DNA of 64,000 nucleotides from Halalkalibacter sp. APA_J-10(15) (GTDB lineage: Bacteria; Bacillota; Bacilli; Bacillales; Bacillaceae_D). Position numbers and translations under genes: made by a program. Below, in pieces: positions 51,424-61,473 of the stretch. The stretch is taken from positions 62,001 through 126,000 of the forward strand of contig NZ_JALKEV010000014.1 of NCBI RefSeq assembly GCF_023017105.1. The letters run 5' to 3'. The notes under the pieces are model-generated. The model did no database searches, was not told where the DNA came from, and was given only the letters and a program-made list of their open reading frames with translations. Within the stretch, counting starts at the first letter, position 1, and every line of letters begins with the position of its first letter.

Positions 51424-51727
51424 TGTCGTAATATTTTTACTTTGATTGGAATGGTTTTGATTAATAGGAAATCTAAAGGACACTGAAAAAGAAAAGTCAA
51501 CTTTTTCAGTGTCCTTAACCTAGAATGGGAGTTACACTCATGATTTGATGTTCCGTATTAGCTGGAGCTAATACTTGTAATGCTTAGACAAGAACAAAAA
51601 TTATTATTTTTACGCAGATCTGTGCTTTTAAGTTAATAAAAAAACAAAAATAAACAAACATATATACAAGGCAAAACAAAGGTGTTATACTTTATTCAGA
51701 AGAAAAAACAACTAATCGGAGGTAATT
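51424..51727. other. 304-bp region upstream of the rhamnose genes
   Basis: Contains the hairpin repeat and an A-rich stretch with repeated AAACAAAAATAAACAAAC-type sequence (51641-51660), of the kind often bound by DeoR-family regulators. A -10-like TATACT lies about 51687-51692, followed by the ribosome site CGGAGGT. The rhamnose regulator gene itself is not in the window. Confidence 0.45.
51476..51516. repeat. CACTGAAAAAGT-type palindromic repeat, copy 3
   Basis: AAGGACACTGAAAAAG at 51476-51491 pairs perfectly with CTTTTTCAGTGTCCTT at 51501-51516 around a 9-nt loop. It stands 52 nt after the FapA-like gene and probably terminates it. Confidence 0.75.
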
Positions 51728-53797
51728 ATGGTACAAAATCTTTGGGATGAAGCAAATGCAGAAACGTTGAAGCCAGGGTTAGATGAACTTGTATATCGCT
51801 CTAACTTAATCGGTACTGACCGAGCTGTGTGTAACTGGGGTGGCGGTAATACGTCTATGAAGACGACGGTTAAGGATTTCCGTGGGCGTGATGTTGAAGT
51901 GATGTGGGTTAAAGGTAGTGGGTCTGATTTAGCAACAATGGGAGCGAAGAATTTCACTGGTTTAAACCTTGAAGATATTCGTCCTTTAATCGAACGTGAT
52001 GAAATGTCCGATGAAGAAATGGTTGCTTATTTAACACATTGTATGATTGATCATACACATCCACGTGCATCAATTGAGACGTTATTACATGCTTTTTTAC
52101 CATTTAAGCATGTAGATCACACACATCCTGATGCGATCATTAGTCTATGCTGTGCTCATAATGGGAAAGAGTTGGCAAAAGAGATTTTTGGTGATCGGTT
52201 TGTATGGGTACCATATGTAAGACCAGGGTTTACTTTATCAAAAATGATTGCAGAAGGTGTGGAGCTAAATCCGAATGCTGAACTTGTTTTAATGGAGAAG
52301 CATGGCTTAGTCGTGTGGGGAGATACAGCTCAGGAAAGCTATGATAAGACGATTTCTGTCATTAATGAAGCAGAGGCATTTATTAATAAACAAGCAAAAG
52401 GAAAGCAACCATTTGGTGGTCAGAAATATCAATCATTAACTGGTGAAGAGCAGCAAGAGTTGCTAGCGCAAGTTATGCCAGTCATTCGTGGAGCGATTAG
52501 TGATGAGAAGAAGATGCTTTTAACATATGATACGGGTGATAAGATTGTAGAGTTCGTTAATAGCTATGATGCAGCTGAACTATCACAAGTAGGAGCAGCT
52601 TGCCCTGATCATCTCGTTCATACGAAAATGAAGCCTTTGTTTGTTGATTGGGATCCATCATCGAAAAATGTGGAAAGTTTGATCGAAGCAATTAAAACTG
52701 GTGTTGAAACATTTAAGAGTGAATATCAAAACTATTTCAATGAAAATAAAAATGAAGGCGATGTTATGTTTGAACCAGCACCAAGAGTCATATTAATTCC
52801 AGGAATCGGTATGGTGAATACAGGGAAAAATGTCACAATGGCTAACGTAAGTGGAGCTCTTTATCACCGCGCAATTTCGGTTATGAAAGGTACGACTGCA
52901 TTAGGAACATTTGTCTCTTTAAATGAAAACGAGTCTTATAACATTGAGTATTGGCCATTAGAGCTTTATAAACTATCATTGGCACCAGCAGAAGCAGAGT
53001 TTTCTAGACAGGTGGCATTTGTTACAGGTGGAGCTGGTGGAATCGGAAGTGAAACATGCCGCCAGTTTGTTGAACAAGGAGCCCATGTTGTTATAGCAGA
53101 TTTAAACCTTGAAGGTGCTGAAAAAGTTGCATCAGACATTAATGAACAGTATGGTGACAAACGAGCTCTAGCTGTTAAAATGGATGTAACGAGCGAAGAA
53201 CAAGTACAAGTAGCTTTAAAACAAGCAACTCTAGCATACGGTGGAATAGATATCATCGTTAATAATGCGGGACTAGCTACTTCTAGCCCTATTGAAGAAA
53301 CAACTTTAAAAGAGTGGAATTTAAATATGGATGTTCTCGGTACAGGATATTTCCTTGTCGCACGTGAAGCATTCAAGGTGATGAAAGGTCAAGGGATTGG
53401 CGGAAGTATGGTGTTTATCGGTTCAAAAAATTCAGTCTATGCTGGAAAAAATGCGTCTGCATATAGCTCTGTTAAAGCATTAGAGGTTCATTTAGCTAGA
53501 TGTATTGCAGCTGAAGGAGGTCAATACGGTATTCGCGTGAACTCTGTATTACCAGATGCAGTCTTGCAAGGATCAGCTATTTGGGGCTCTAGATGGCGTG
53601 AAGAGCGTGCTGCAGCTTATGGAATCGAACCAGATCAATTGGAGGAGCATTATCGTAAACGTACTACGTTACTTGTTAATATTTATCCAAAGGATATTGC
53701 TGAATCGATACTTTTCTTCTCCTCATCAAAAGCAGCTAAGACAACAGGTTGTATGATTACTGTTGATGGCGGTGTACCAGCAGCCTTTACTCGCTAA
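51728..53797 (+). CDS. rhamnulose-1-phosphate aldolase / lactaldehyde dehydrogenase fusion
   Basis: A 689-residue two-domain enzyme (B. subtilis YuxG/RhaEW type). Residues 1-400 are a class II aldolase: RAVCNWGGGNTSMK, MIDHTHPRASIETLLHAF and VDHTHPDAI supply zinc ligands. Residues 430-689 are a short-chain dehydrogenase with FVTGGAGGIGSETCRQF (NAD loop), NNAGLA, and the active-site Tyr-Lys in AYSSVKALEVH. It splits L-rhamnulose-1-phosphate to dihydroxyacetone phosphate and L-lactaldehyde and then oxidises lactaldehyde to L-lactate. It heads the gene cluster with rhaB, rhaA and lutABC. Confidence 0.93.
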   Translation: MVQNLWDEANAETLKPGLDELVYRSNLIGTDRAVCNWGGGNTSMKTTVKDFRGRDVEVMWVKGSGSDLATMGAKNFTGLNLEDIRPLIERDEMSDEEMVAYLTHCMIDHTHPRASIETLLHAFLPFKHVDHTHPDAIISLCCAHNGKELAKEIFGDRFVWVPYVRPGFTLSKMIAEGVELNPNAELVLMEKHGLVVWGDTAQESYDKTISVINEAEAFINKQAKGKQPFGGQKYQSLTGEEQQELLAQVMPVIRGAISDEKKMLLTYDTGDKIVEFVNSYDAAELSQVGAACPDHLVHTKMKPLFVDWDPSSKNVESLIEAIKTGVETFKSEYQNYFNENKNEGDVMFEPAPRVILIPGIGMVNTGKNVTMANVSGALYHRAISVMKGTTALGTFVSLNENESYNIEYWPLELYKLSLAPAEAEFSRQVAFVTGGAGGIGSETCRQFVEQGAHVVIADLNLEGAEKVASDINEQYGDKRALAVKMDVTSEEQVQVALKQATLAYGGIDIIVNNAGLATSSPIEETTLKEWNLNMDVLGTGYFLVAREAFKVMKGQGIGGSMVFIGSKNSVYAGKNASAYSSVKALEVHLARCIAAEGGQYGIRVNSVLPDAVLQGSAIWGSRWREERAAAYGIEPDQLEEHYRKRTTLLVNIYPKDIAESILFFSSSKAAKTTGCMITVDGGVPAAFTR

Positions 53798-53838
53798 ATA
53801 AAAGAATGGATGACTAGTCTCTGTAAGTAAACTTAAGA

Positions 53839-53876
53839 GGGCACTGAAAAGTTTGATCTTTAATTTTTCAGTGCCC
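53839..53876. repeat. CACTGAAAAAGT-type palindromic repeat, copy 4
   Basis: GGGCACTGAAAA at 53839-53850 pairs with TTTTCAGTGCCC at 53865-53876 around a 14-nt loop, between the aldolase gene and rhaB. It may attenuate read-through inside the cluster. Confidence 0.7.
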
Positions 53877-53930
53877 CTTCATTGAAAGGGAGCATCGTCT
53901 TTCACAGTGGACTAACATATATAAAGCGCT

Positions 53931-53944
53931 TACTATTTATGGGG
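53931..53944 (+). promoter_or_regulatory. possible cre site upstream of rhaB
   Basis: ATAAAGCGCTTACT contains the AAAGCGCTT core seen in strong CcpA sites but departs from the full consensus at three outer positions. It ends 8 nt before the start codon, where CcpA could act as a roadblock. Confidence 0.35.
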
Positions 53945-53951
53945 GGATAAC

Positions 53952-55379
53952 ATGAGTCAAAGTTGTCTAGCGGTCGATATTGGAGCTTCTAGCGGAAGAG
54001 TGATGCTTGGCCAATTGGCTAATGAGCAGCTTCAGCTAGATGAGATCCATCGTTTTAAGAATGAAATGATGGAAAAAAACGGGCACTTCTGTTGGGATAT
54101 TGAAACGCTTTTTTCAGAAATCAAAGCTGGATTAAAGAAATGTCGTGATTTTGACAGTAAACCAGTAAGTATCGGAATTGATACGTGGGCGGTCGACTTT
54201 GTTCTTTTAGATGAAAATGATCAGCTTATAACAGATGCTGTTGCATATCGTGACCCGCGTACCGATGGGATGATGGAAGAAGTTACAGAGATTATAAAAA
54301 AGGAACGTCTCTATTTAGATACCGGTATACAATTTCAAAAGTTTAATACGATTTATCAGTTATATGCATTAAAGAAGCAGCAGCCTGAATTGTTAGAAAA
54401 AGCGAAAACGTTTTTAATGATCCCAGATTATTTTCATTTCTTACTAACAGGTAAAAAGGCTAATGAGTATACAAATGCAACAACGACACAACTAGTGAAT
54501 GCTTTTACGAAAAAATGGGACAAAGAATTGGTTGATGCTCTAGGGTTACCTTTTAATATCTTTCAGCCAATCATTCTTCCGAAAGAAAAGCTTGGATCAT
54601 TAAAGGAAGAATTAGTCGAGGAGCTTGGATTTTCTTTAGATGTTTATGTGCCTGCAACACATGATACTGGTTCGGCGGTATTGGCTGTCCCAGAAAACAA
54701 TGAAACGATTTACATTAGTTCTGGAACTTGGTCTTTAATTGGAATAGAAAATTCATTTCCAATTTGTATTACGAAGGCATTAGATTATAATTTTACAAAT
54801 GAAGGCGGAGTAGATTATCGCTTTAGGTTTTTAAAGAACATTATGGGACTTTGGATGATCCAAGAAGTGAAGCGCTTGTACGATGATGCGTATTCGTTTG
54901 CTGAGCTTGTCCAGTTATCTAAACAATACAGTTCGTTTACTTCTATTCTTAATGTCGATGATCAACGTTTCTTAAAGCCTGATGATATGATAAAAGAAAT
55001 ACAAGCATATTGTAAGGAGACAAAGCAGCAGGTTCCTCATCAACCTGGTGAAGTAGCTAAGTGTGTATTTGATAGCTTGGCTGAAAGCTATCAAAAGGCA
55101 ATTGTGGAAATTGAAGAAATGATCGAAAAAGAATATGAAACAATACATGTTATCGGTGGAGGAAGTCAGAATGAGCAATTAAATCAGCTGATTGCTGATA
55201 AAACGAAAAAGATTGTATCCGCAGGACCTGTTGAAGCAACGGCAATTGGGAATGTGGTTGCTCAATTAATGGCTTTAAGAGAATTAAATGAAATCACAGA
55301 TGCACGCAAGGTCATTGCGAATTCATTCGAGTTAAAGCGTTATCGTGCAATGACTAGTATCGAGGAGGGAATGGAATGA
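53952..55379 (+). CDS. rhaB: rhamnulokinase
   Basis: A 475-residue FGGY-family sugar kinase. The ATP-phosphate loop is [15 protein letters not shown], and the substrate region is [15 protein letters not shown] with the catalytic Asp. [13 protein letters not shown] and [12 protein letters not shown] are followed by the adenosine loop [19 protein letters not shown]. It phosphorylates L-rhamnulose to the 1-phosphate used by the preceding aldolase. GGGGGG precedes the ATG. Its stop overlaps rhaA by 4 nt. Confidence 0.95.
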   Translation: MSQSCLAVDIGASSGRVMLGQLANEQLQLDEIHRFKNEMMEKNGHFCWDIETLFSEIKAGLKKCRDFDSKPVSIGIDTWAVDFVLLDENDQLITDAVAYRDPRTDGMMEEVTEIIKKERLYLDTGIQFQKFNTIYQLYALKKQQPELLEKAKTFLMIPDYFHFLLTGKKANEYTNATTTQLVNAFTKKWDKELVDALGLPFNIFQPIILPKEKLGSLKEELVEELGFSLDVYVPATHDTGSAVLAVPENNETIYISSGTWSLIGIENSFPICITKALDYNFTNEGGVDYRFRFLKNIMGLWMIQEVKRLYDDAYSFAELVQLSKQYSSFTSILNVDDQRFLKPDDMIKEIQAYCKETKQQVPHQPGEVAKCVFDSLAESYQKAIVEIEEMIEKEYETIHVIGGGSQNEQLNQLIADKTKKIVSAGPVEATAIGNVVAQLMALRELNEITDARKVIANSFELKRYRAMTSIEEGME

Positions 55380-56632
55380 GTGACAATCAAGCATTTGAAA
55401 GTGCAAAAAAGGAATACGAGCAATGGGGTATTAACATTGATGAAGTATTTAAAACGTTAAAAAATATCCCGGTTTCGATTCATTGCTGGCAAGGTGATGA
55501 TGTTGGTGGCTTTGAGGTGAATCGTGGTGAATTATCTGGTGGGATTGACGTTACAGGGAACTATCCTGGTAAAGCACGGACACCTGAAGAGCTTCGTGCT
55601 GATATTGAAAAGGCGCTTTCTCTTATCCCAGGTAAGCATCGAATTAACCTTCATGCGATTTATGCTGAAACCGATGGTCAAGTAGTCGAAAGAGATAGGC
55701 TTGAGCAGAAGCATTTTGAGAAATGGGTCGCGTGGGCAAAGGAGCAGGGGCTAGGTCTTGATTTTAATCCGACGTTGTTTTCACATGAAAAGGCCGCAGA
55801 GGGTCTTACATTAGCTCATCCTGATCCAGAAATCCGTCAATATTGGATCGATCATTGTAAAGCGAGCCGAAAAATAGGTGAATACTTTGGTCGAGAATTA
55901 GGAACACCTTGTTTAACGAACATTTGGATTCCTGATGGCTATAAAGATACGCCAAGTGACCGTTTAACCCCTAGACGTCGTTTAATGGAATCACTTGACG
56001 AAATCTTTGCTGAAGAAATAGACAAAAATTATTTAGTCGATGCTGTTGAGAGTAAGTTATTCGGAATCGGTTCAGAAGCATTTGTTGTTGGCTCACATGA
56101 ATTTTATTTGAGCTATGCGCTTAAAAATGATGTAAATTGTTTATTGGATACGGGGCATTACCATCCAACTGAAATGGTTTCAAATAAAATTTCAGCAATG
56201 CTACTGTTCTTTGACCAGCTTGCATTACACGTATCTCGTCCAGTTCGATGGGACAGTGACCATGTCGTCACGTTCGATGATGAACTAAAAGAGATTGCAA
56301 TGGAAATTGTTCGTAATGATGCACTAGATAAAGTGATGATTGGCCTTGATTTCTTTGATGCAAGTATTAATCGTGTGGCAGCATGGACGATCGGTACGCG
56401 AAATATGATCAAAGCATTGCTCTTTGCCTTGTTACTTCCTCATCGTCAATTAAAGGAACTCCAAGATAATGGAGATTTCACTAGACGTTTAGCTCTGCTA
56501 GAAGAGTTTAAAACGTATCCATTTGGAGTCATTTGGAATCAATATTGCCAGGAAATGAATGTACCTACAAAGGAAAATTGGCTGCAAGATGTAGAGGAGT
56601 ATGAAGAGCAAGTTCTATCAAAACGTTCGTAA
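55376..56632 (+). CDS. rhaA: L-rhamnose isomerase
   Basis: A 418-residue metal-dependent isomerase converting L-rhamnose to L-rhamnulose. It shows the family order [15 protein letters not shown], the metal-site region [67 protein letters not shown] and [15 protein letters not shown]. The length is normal. The start overlaps the rhaB stop (ATGA), so translation is coupled. It is the first step of the rhamnose pathway and completes the set. Confidence 0.96.
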   Translation: MSDNQAFESAKKEYEQWGINIDEVFKTLKNIPVSIHCWQGDDVGGFEVNRGELSGGIDVTGNYPGKARTPEELRADIEKALSLIPGKHRINLHAIYAETDGQVVERDRLEQKHFEKWVAWAKEQGLGLDFNPTLFSHEKAAEGLTLAHPDPEIRQYWIDHCKASRKIGEYFGRELGTPCLTNIWIPDGYKDTPSDRLTPRRRLMESLDEIFAEEIDKNYLVDAVESKLFGIGSEAFVVGSHEFYLSYALKNDVNCLLDTGHYHPTEMVSNKISAMLLFFDQLALHVSRPVRWDSDHVVTFDDELKEIAMEIVRNDALDKVMIGLDFFDASINRVAAWTIGTRNMIKALLFALLLPHRQLKELQDNGDFTRRLALLEEFKTYPFGVIWNQYCQEMNVPTKENWLQDVEEYEEQVLSKRS

Positions 56633-56758
56633 GTGTAGATGCAGTCAGGCACGTTTGCTTGTCTGCATTTCGCCTTTAGGTGAGAACGTTTCTCTTCAAA
56701 CATTAACAAATGATATAGGTTAAAATAGAGATGATGTTAATAGAAATGAGGGATGAGG

Positions 56759-57478
56759 ATGAAGGTTTCCTTATATATCACCTGTCTAGCAGATGTGTTT
56801 TATCCGAATGTAGGAAAGCATGTTGTTGAATTGTTAGAGCGAAATGGTTGCGAGGTCGATGTTCCTCAGCAACAAACATGCTGTGGACAGCCTGCTTATA
56901 ATAGTGGCTATCATAAAGAAACGAGCGAGGTCGCTAAACATACGATTCGAACGTTTGAGGAAGCTGATTATGTTGTCATTCCTTCAGGCTCGTGTGGCGC
57001 GATGATACATGAATACCCACATCTATTTAATGAAGAACTAGAATGGAAAATGCGTGCTGAATCATTAGCAAAAAAGACGTTCGAATTTACTCAATTCATT
57101 ATGGACGTGTTAGGAATGGAGGACTTGGGGGCTGTTTTTCCTAAGAAGGTTACGTACCACACGTCCTGCCATATGACACGATTATTAGGAGTGAAGGATG
57201 CTCCTATAAAGTTGCTAAATTGTGTTGAAGGACTTGAATTTACGTCGTTACCTAATAAAGAGACGTGCTGTGGCTTTGGTGGGACATTCTCTGTCAAAAT
57301 GGTGCCAATTTCTGAACAGATGGTCAATGAAAAGATTGAACATATAGAAGAGACAGATGCGGAAGTATTAGTAGGGGCGGATTGTGGTTGTTTAATGAAC
57401 ATTGGAGGAAGAATAAACCGTCAAGGCAAACCAATCAAAGTCATGCATATTGCAGAAGTACTAAATACTCGCTCTTAA
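56759..57478 (+). CDS. lutA: lactate utilisation protein LutA
   Basis: A 239-residue Fe-S protein with two CCG domains: [16 protein letters not shown] in the N-terminal half and [13 protein letters not shown]...[14 protein letters not shown] in the C-terminal half. These ligate an Fe-S cluster and take part in electron transfer. LutA works with LutB and LutC to oxidise L-lactate to pyruvate. ATG at 56759 gives the usual N-terminus MKVSLYITC. It follows rhaA by 126 bp on the same strand. Confidence 0.93.
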   Translation: MKVSLYITCLADVFYPNVGKHVVELLERNGCEVDVPQQQTCCGQPAYNSGYHKETSEVAKHTIRTFEEADYVVIPSGSCGAMIHEYPHLFNEELEWKMRAESLAKKTFEFTQFIMDVLGMEDLGAVFPKKVTYHTSCHMTRLLGVKDAPIKLLNCVEGLEFTSLPNKETCCGFGGTFSVKMVPISEQMVNEKIEHIEETDAEVLVGADCGCLMNIGGRINRQGKPIKVMHIAEVLNTRS

Positions 57479-57492
57479 AGGAGGGGATTACA

Positions 57493-58920
57493 ATGGCCAT
57501 GAAAATCAGCGAAGATCCATTTTTTGAGCGTGTTGATAAAGGGATTAATAATGACTTTATGCGCAAAGCGATGGTATCAGCGCAAGATCGTTTAAAGGGT
57601 CGAAAATTAACGGCTCAAGAGGAGTTAGGGAACTGGGAGGACTGGCGTGAATTGTCTGAGGAAATTCGCCAGCATACACTTGAGCATTTGGATTATTATT
57701 TGGAGCAGTTGGCAGATAATGTTGTCAGTCGCGGTGGGCATGTTTTTTTTGCGGAGACAGCAGAGGAAGCTAATGAGTATATATCAAATGTTGTAAAGGA
57801 AAAAGAAGCGAAGAAAATTATTAAATCGAAGTCGATGGTCACTGAAGAAATTAATATGAATGAAGCACTTGAGAACCTCGGCTGTGAAGTGATTGAATCT
57901 GATTTAGGTGAATACATTTTGCAAATTGACGACCATGATCCTCCTTCACATATCGTTGCACCAGCACTTCATAAGAATAAAGAGCAAATTCGTGATACGT
58001 TTCATGAGAAGCTACAATATACGAAATCATCGAAGCCTGAAGAGTTAGCTTTATTTGCCCGCGAGCAATTAAGACAAGATTTTGTTCATGCCGATATTGG
58101 CATTACTGGCTGTAACTTTGCTGTGGCAGAATCAGGTGCAATTTCGCTTGTCACAAATGAAGGAAATGCTAGACTTGCAACGACACTACCAAAAACACAA
58201 ATTACGGTAATGGGTATGGAGCGAATTGTTCCAACGTGGGAAGAACTAGACATTTTGGTTAGTATGCTTTGTCGAAGCGCTGTTGGACAAAAGCTGACTA
58301 GCTATATTACAGGTTTAACAGGTCCAAAAGAAGAGGGTGATGTAGATGGACCAGAAGAATTTCACCTTGTCGTCGTTGATAATGGACGTTCGAATATATT
58401 AGGTACAGAATTCCAGTCTGTATTACAATGTATTCGTTGTGCTGCTTGTATTAACGTATGTCCAATTTATCGACATGTTGGAGGACATTCGTATGGCTCA
58501 ATTTACCCTGGTCCAATCGGAGCTGTTCTTTCGCCATTGTTAGGTGGTTACGACGATTACAAAGAGCTACCATATGCATCGAGCTTGTGTGCCGCTTGTT
58601 CGGAGGCATGTCCTGTTAAAATTCCGCTTCACGATTTGTTAATTAAGCACCGTCGAAATTTTGTTGAAGAGCAAAACAAAGGAGGATTTGGTGAAAAACT
58701 AGCGATGAGAGGGTTCTCATTAGCAGCAAGTAACCCAGCGATTTTTAATTCAGCTACAAAATCAGCTCCTTTAATGATGAGTCCTTTTACAAAGGAAGGG
58801 AAGATTTCCAAAGGACCGGGACCAATTAAACCGTGGACCGATATACGTGATTTTCCTGAACCGAGTAAACAATCATTTAAGAAATGGTTTAAAGAGCGGG
58901 AGAAAGGAGGACACGAATAA
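57493..58920 (+). CDS. lutB: lactate utilisation iron-sulfur protein LutB
   Basis: A 475-residue protein with an N-terminal LUD domain (to about residue 290, including [20 protein letters not shown]) and a ferredoxin-like region with two cluster motifs, [14 protein letters not shown] and [17 protein letters not shown]-terminal DUF3390-like tail follows. It is the central electron-transfer subunit of the L-lactate oxidising LutABC system. ATG at 57493 follows AAAGGAGGGG, 14 nt after the lutA stop; an upstream extension would overlap lutA. Confidence 0.94.
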   Translation: MAMKISEDPFFERVDKGINNDFMRKAMVSAQDRLKGRKLTAQEELGNWEDWRELSEEIRQHTLEHLDYYLEQLADNVVSRGGHVFFAETAEEANEYISNVVKEKEAKKIIKSKSMVTEEINMNEALENLGCEVIESDLGEYILQIDDHDPPSHIVAPALHKNKEQIRDTFHEKLQYTKSSKPEELALFAREQLRQDFVHADIGITGCNFAVAESGAISLVTNEGNARLATTLPKTQITVMGMERIVPTWEELDILVSMLCRSAVGQKLTSYITGLTGPKEEGDVDGPEEFHLVVVDNGRSNILGTEFQSVLQCIRCAACINVCPIYRHVGGHSYGSIYPGPIGAVLSPLLGGYDDYKELPYASSLCAACSEACPVKIPLHDLLIKHRRNFVEEQNKGGFGEKLAMRGFSLAASNPAIFNSATKSAPLMMSPFTKEGKISKGPGPIKPWTDIRDFPEPSKQSFKKWFKEREKGGHE

Positions 58921-59630
58921 TGGTTAAAGGCAGTGTTCACCATAAAGAGCGCTTTTTAAACAATATTGCGAAAAGTTTAGGGAGAAATCGGATTCAAAAG
59001 GAGGTGAATCGTCCGAAATGGCGTAAGCAGCCTCAGTATGATGTGTTCAAAGGAGAAAGCCAGGATGAATTAGTTGAACGGTTAAAAGCTCACTGTACAC
59101 ATATTCATACAGATGTGATTCAAGTTCCACAACGACATTTAAACGAGAGTCTTGATAAAATTGTTAACGAATTACAAGGAGAATCAATCGTTTATTGGGA
59201 TGATCCACGATTTGATGAATATGGTTTAACGGACTATTTAAATGATTCTACGTCTTCTGTGCATAGATGGGACCCTGAGCTTGGGCAAAAAAATGTTCAA
59301 ATTGCTGAGCAAGCTCATATAGGGATTACTTTTTCTGATATTACGCTAGCAGAATCAGGAACGGTTGTTTTATTGAGTGATCAAGGTAAAGGTCGGTCTG
59401 TAAGCTTGCTACCGACGTATTATGTTGCGATTATTCCTAAAAGTACGATTGTACCAAGAATGACGCAAGCAACTGAAATGCTCCACAACATGCAACAAGA
59501 AGAGGGATATGTTCCGTCTTGTGTAAACTTTATTTCTGGACCTAGTAATAGCGCTGATATTGAGATGAACTTAGTCGTAGGTGTTCATGGGCCTATTCGT
59601 GCTTATTATATGATTGTTGAAGATCGATAA
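58920..59630 (+). CDS. lutC: lactate utilisation protein LutC
   Basis: A 236-residue LUD-domain protein. ADITLAESGTVVLLS-like motif (here FSDITLAESGTVVLLSD), LLPTYYVAIIPKSTIVPRM, and FISGPSNSADIEMNLVVGVHGP are diagnostic of LutC. Its ATG overlaps the lutB stop by one base. It completes the LutABC complex that turns L-lactate into pyruvate. In B. subtilis the operon is repressed by LutR; no lutR is present here. Confidence 0.94.
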   Translation: MVKGSVHHKERFLNNIAKSLGRNRIQKEVNRPKWRKQPQYDVFKGESQDELVERLKAHCTHIHTDVIQVPQRHLNESLDKIVNELQGESIVYWDDPRFDEYGLTDYLNDSTSSVHRWDPELGQKNVQIAEQAHIGITFSDITLAESGTVVLLSDQGKGRSVSLLPTYYVAIIPKSTIVPRMTQATEMLHNMQQEEGYVPSCVNFISGPSNSADIEMNLVVGVHGPIRAYYMIVEDR

Positions 59631-59634
59631 AAGG

Positions 59635-59678
59635 GATGTCCTAACAGGTATTAAACGTACCTTATGGACATCTTTTTT
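59635..59678 (+). terminator. terminator after lutC
   Basis: GATGTCC...AGGTA pairs with TACCT...GGACATC, followed by six T, immediately after the lutC stop. Confidence 0.88.
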
Positions 59679-59734
59679 AGAAGGAAATGATCGAAACGTT
59701 GTCGAATATAGTTTAAGGATGAACAAAAAAAGGA

Positions 59735-59885
59735 GGACACTGAAAAAGTACAAATCAACTTTTTCAGTCCCTTTAATTTGAATAGCAATGTCTTCACGCG
59801 TTGCTCACTTGATACGAATTACCCATTCTTATCAAGCCTTTCAAAACAGGCAACGGTTGCGTTCATTGCTTAAAGGGCACCAAAA
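59735..59885. repeat. CACTGAAAAAGT-type composite palindromic repeat, copy 5
   Basis: It begins with the hairpin GGACACTGAAAAAGT/ACTTTTTCAGTCC (59735-59770). It continues with an interior that aligns with 43060-43160, sharing GCCTTTCAAAA, GGCAACGG and CTTAAAGGGC. The interior is itself palindromic (CTTGATA/TATCAAG around 59810-59838). Confidence 0.72.
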
Positions 59886-59903
59886 AAGAAGGGGTTTGCA
59901 TGT

Positions 59904-60692
59904 ATGTCAGAAACGATTGTTTCATTAGAAAAAGTGAGTTGGAGACAAGAAAGCCGTACAATTTTAGATGAAATTACATGGCTCGTTCAACGAAATCAAC
60001 ATTGGGTTATTTTAGGTTTAAATGGTTCTGGTAAAACGTCCCTTTTAAACATGATTACAGGATACCTTTGGCCATCAAAAGGTAACGTTTGTGTATTAGG
60101 TCATGAATATGGCAAAGTAAATATTCCAGAATTGCGAAAATCGATTGGTTGGGTCAGTTCATCATTAGATCAGCAAGTAGCCAATCGATTAGATGATGTG
60201 TTAGATGTTGTCATTAGTGGAAAATATGCTTCGATTGGCCTGTATAAAAAGTCATCCATGGAAGATAAGTTGAAAGCAAGCGACATCGTTGAAACATTAG
60301 GAATATCACATTTGCAAAATAGCTACTTTTATAAGCTATCTCAAGGGGAAAAGAGGCGTGTGTTAATTGGAAGAGCATTAATGGCTAACCCAGACATATT
60401 AATATTAGATGAGCCTTGCAATGGATTGGATTTATATGCGAAAGAACAGTTCCTTTTCATGCTTAAGCAATTTGCCGGCGATAAAGGAGGTCCCACGATT
60501 ATTTATGTCACACATCACATTGAAGAAATGATTTCAGCATTTACGCATGTATTATTATTACGCGATGGAAAGGTTGTTGCAGCAGGAGAAAAACGTGATG
60601 TACTAACAAAAGAAACATTAACTAAAGTATACAACCTATCAGTAGATATAACGTGGAAGCATGATCGCCCTTGGTTACACGTGAGCGAGTAA
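59904..60692 (+). CDS. ABC transporter ATP-binding protein, YlmA-like
   Basis: A 262-residue nucleotide-binding subunit: Walker A GLNGSGKTS (about 38-46), Q-loop region IGWVSSSLDQQV, signature LSQGEKRRVLIGRAL, Walker B ILILDEPCNGLD and switch His in THHIEEM. It resembles B. subtilis YlmA and the PhrA/ModF-type ATPases that lack an adjacent permease, and none is present here. The transported compound is unknown. It starts behind the palindromic repeat, with GAAGGGG at moderate spacing. Confidence 0.88.
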   Translation: MSETIVSLEKVSWRQESRTILDEITWLVQRNQHWVILGLNGSGKTSLLNMITGYLWPSKGNVCVLGHEYGKVNIPELRKSIGWVSSSLDQQVANRLDDVLDVVISGKYASIGLYKKSSMEDKLKASDIVETLGISHLQNSYFYKLSQGEKRRVLIGRALMANPDILILDEPCNGLDLYAKEQFLFMLKQFAGDKGGPTIIYVTHHIEEMISAFTHVLLLRDGKVVAAGEKRDVLTKETLTKVYNLSVDITWKHDRPWLHVSE

Positions 60693-60764
60693 GCAAATCA
60701 GTCGACCAACAATGAATCATTCTGTACAATAATGTTATGAATGAGAAGAAATGAGGAGATGCGA

Positions 60765-61082
60765 ATGTTTAATGATTCTTCGATGGATTGGAAGGATCTA
60801 GATCAAGATGAGTTTCGTATTCTTGTATATAAAACGATTTATGATTTAGAAAGGCAAAATGCAAGTCGGCTGCTGCCGCAATTTTTGCGTCATGTATACG
60901 AGGAGTACCGAATGGTGGAAATGGCTAAGAAAATTGGCTTATATCCGTCAAGTTCATCTGTGACGGTGATTGCAGCTGAGCAGCTAAAAATGCCTGTTGG
61001 TACGTATGAAGCTTTTTTGGATCAAGCGCATACGAGAATTGAATTACTGCTGCAAAAGGACAATGATGAAAATGAGCAATAA
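60765..61082 (+). CDS. conserved hypothetical protein (105 aa)
   Basis: A 105-residue soluble, helix-rich, mildly acidic protein starting MFNDSSMDWKDLDQDEFRIL. No family recognised. ATG at 60765 is chosen because GAGGAGATG lies directly upstream. It follows the YlmA-like ATPase by 72 bp and is followed by a strong terminator, so it may be the second gene of that transcript. Confidence 0.6.
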   Translation: MFNDSSMDWKDLDQDEFRILVYKTIYDLERQNASRLLPQFLRHVYEEYRMVEMAKKIGLYPSSSSVTVIAAEQLKMPVGTYEAFLDQAHTRIELLLQKDNDENEQ

Positions 61083-61094
61083 AAAAATGACGAG

Positions 61095-61133
61095 GGTATG
61101 ACCAAACGAAGGATGATTTGGTTATACCTTTTT
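61095..61133 (+). terminator. terminator after the 105-aa gene
   Basis: GGTATGACCAAA at 61095-61106 pairs with TTTGGTTATACC at 61117-61128, followed by five T. Confidence 0.88.
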
Positions 61134-61263
61134 ATATTAATTTGAATTGACAAGCTGAATGGAACGAATCAAGGTGGAAGTGGATTCTAGGAACAGCTGC
61201 TGAGCGCTTTTCTTACATAATTAACTTTTTACCGTCAATACTAATGCTAGAAGGGAGTTGATG

Positions 61264-61456
61264 ATGTTGGATAAATCAGACAAGCAGCATGCAGATCAAA
61301 TTGCAACGAAATCATATCAACCAAGTTATTATAAAAGTGAAAAAGAGGCGAAAAAAGGGTATAGCTGTCACTCATGAGCAAGTTTCAGATACATTAACAG
61401 AGGGTACGATTGAATATGAGAATGAAGCACAACCATTTAATAAGAAGGATAAATAA
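61264..61456 (+). pseudogene. YozQ-like (DUF4025) gene with a frameshift
   Basis: The first frame reads MLDKSDKQHADQIATKSYQP and SYYKSEKEAKKG, then runs into a stop. After skipping one base in AAAAAAGGG (about 61350) the next frame continues IAVTHEQVSDTLTEGTIEYE and ends FNKKDK with TAA at 61456. The joined product of about 63 residues resembles B. subtilis YozQ (THEQVSDTLxEGTID). AAGGGAG precedes the ATG. It is either a true frameshift in a homopolymer or a sequencing error. Confidence 0.65.
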
Positions 61457-61473
61457 CGAAGGGAGAAGCTTAT

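Noticed and set aside
61342-61360. Programmed ribosomal frameshift at AAAAAAGGG in the yozQ-like gene
   Set aside because: The shift needed to join the two parts is +1, while A6G slippery runs typically give -1. A simple insertion or sequencing error is the better explanation.
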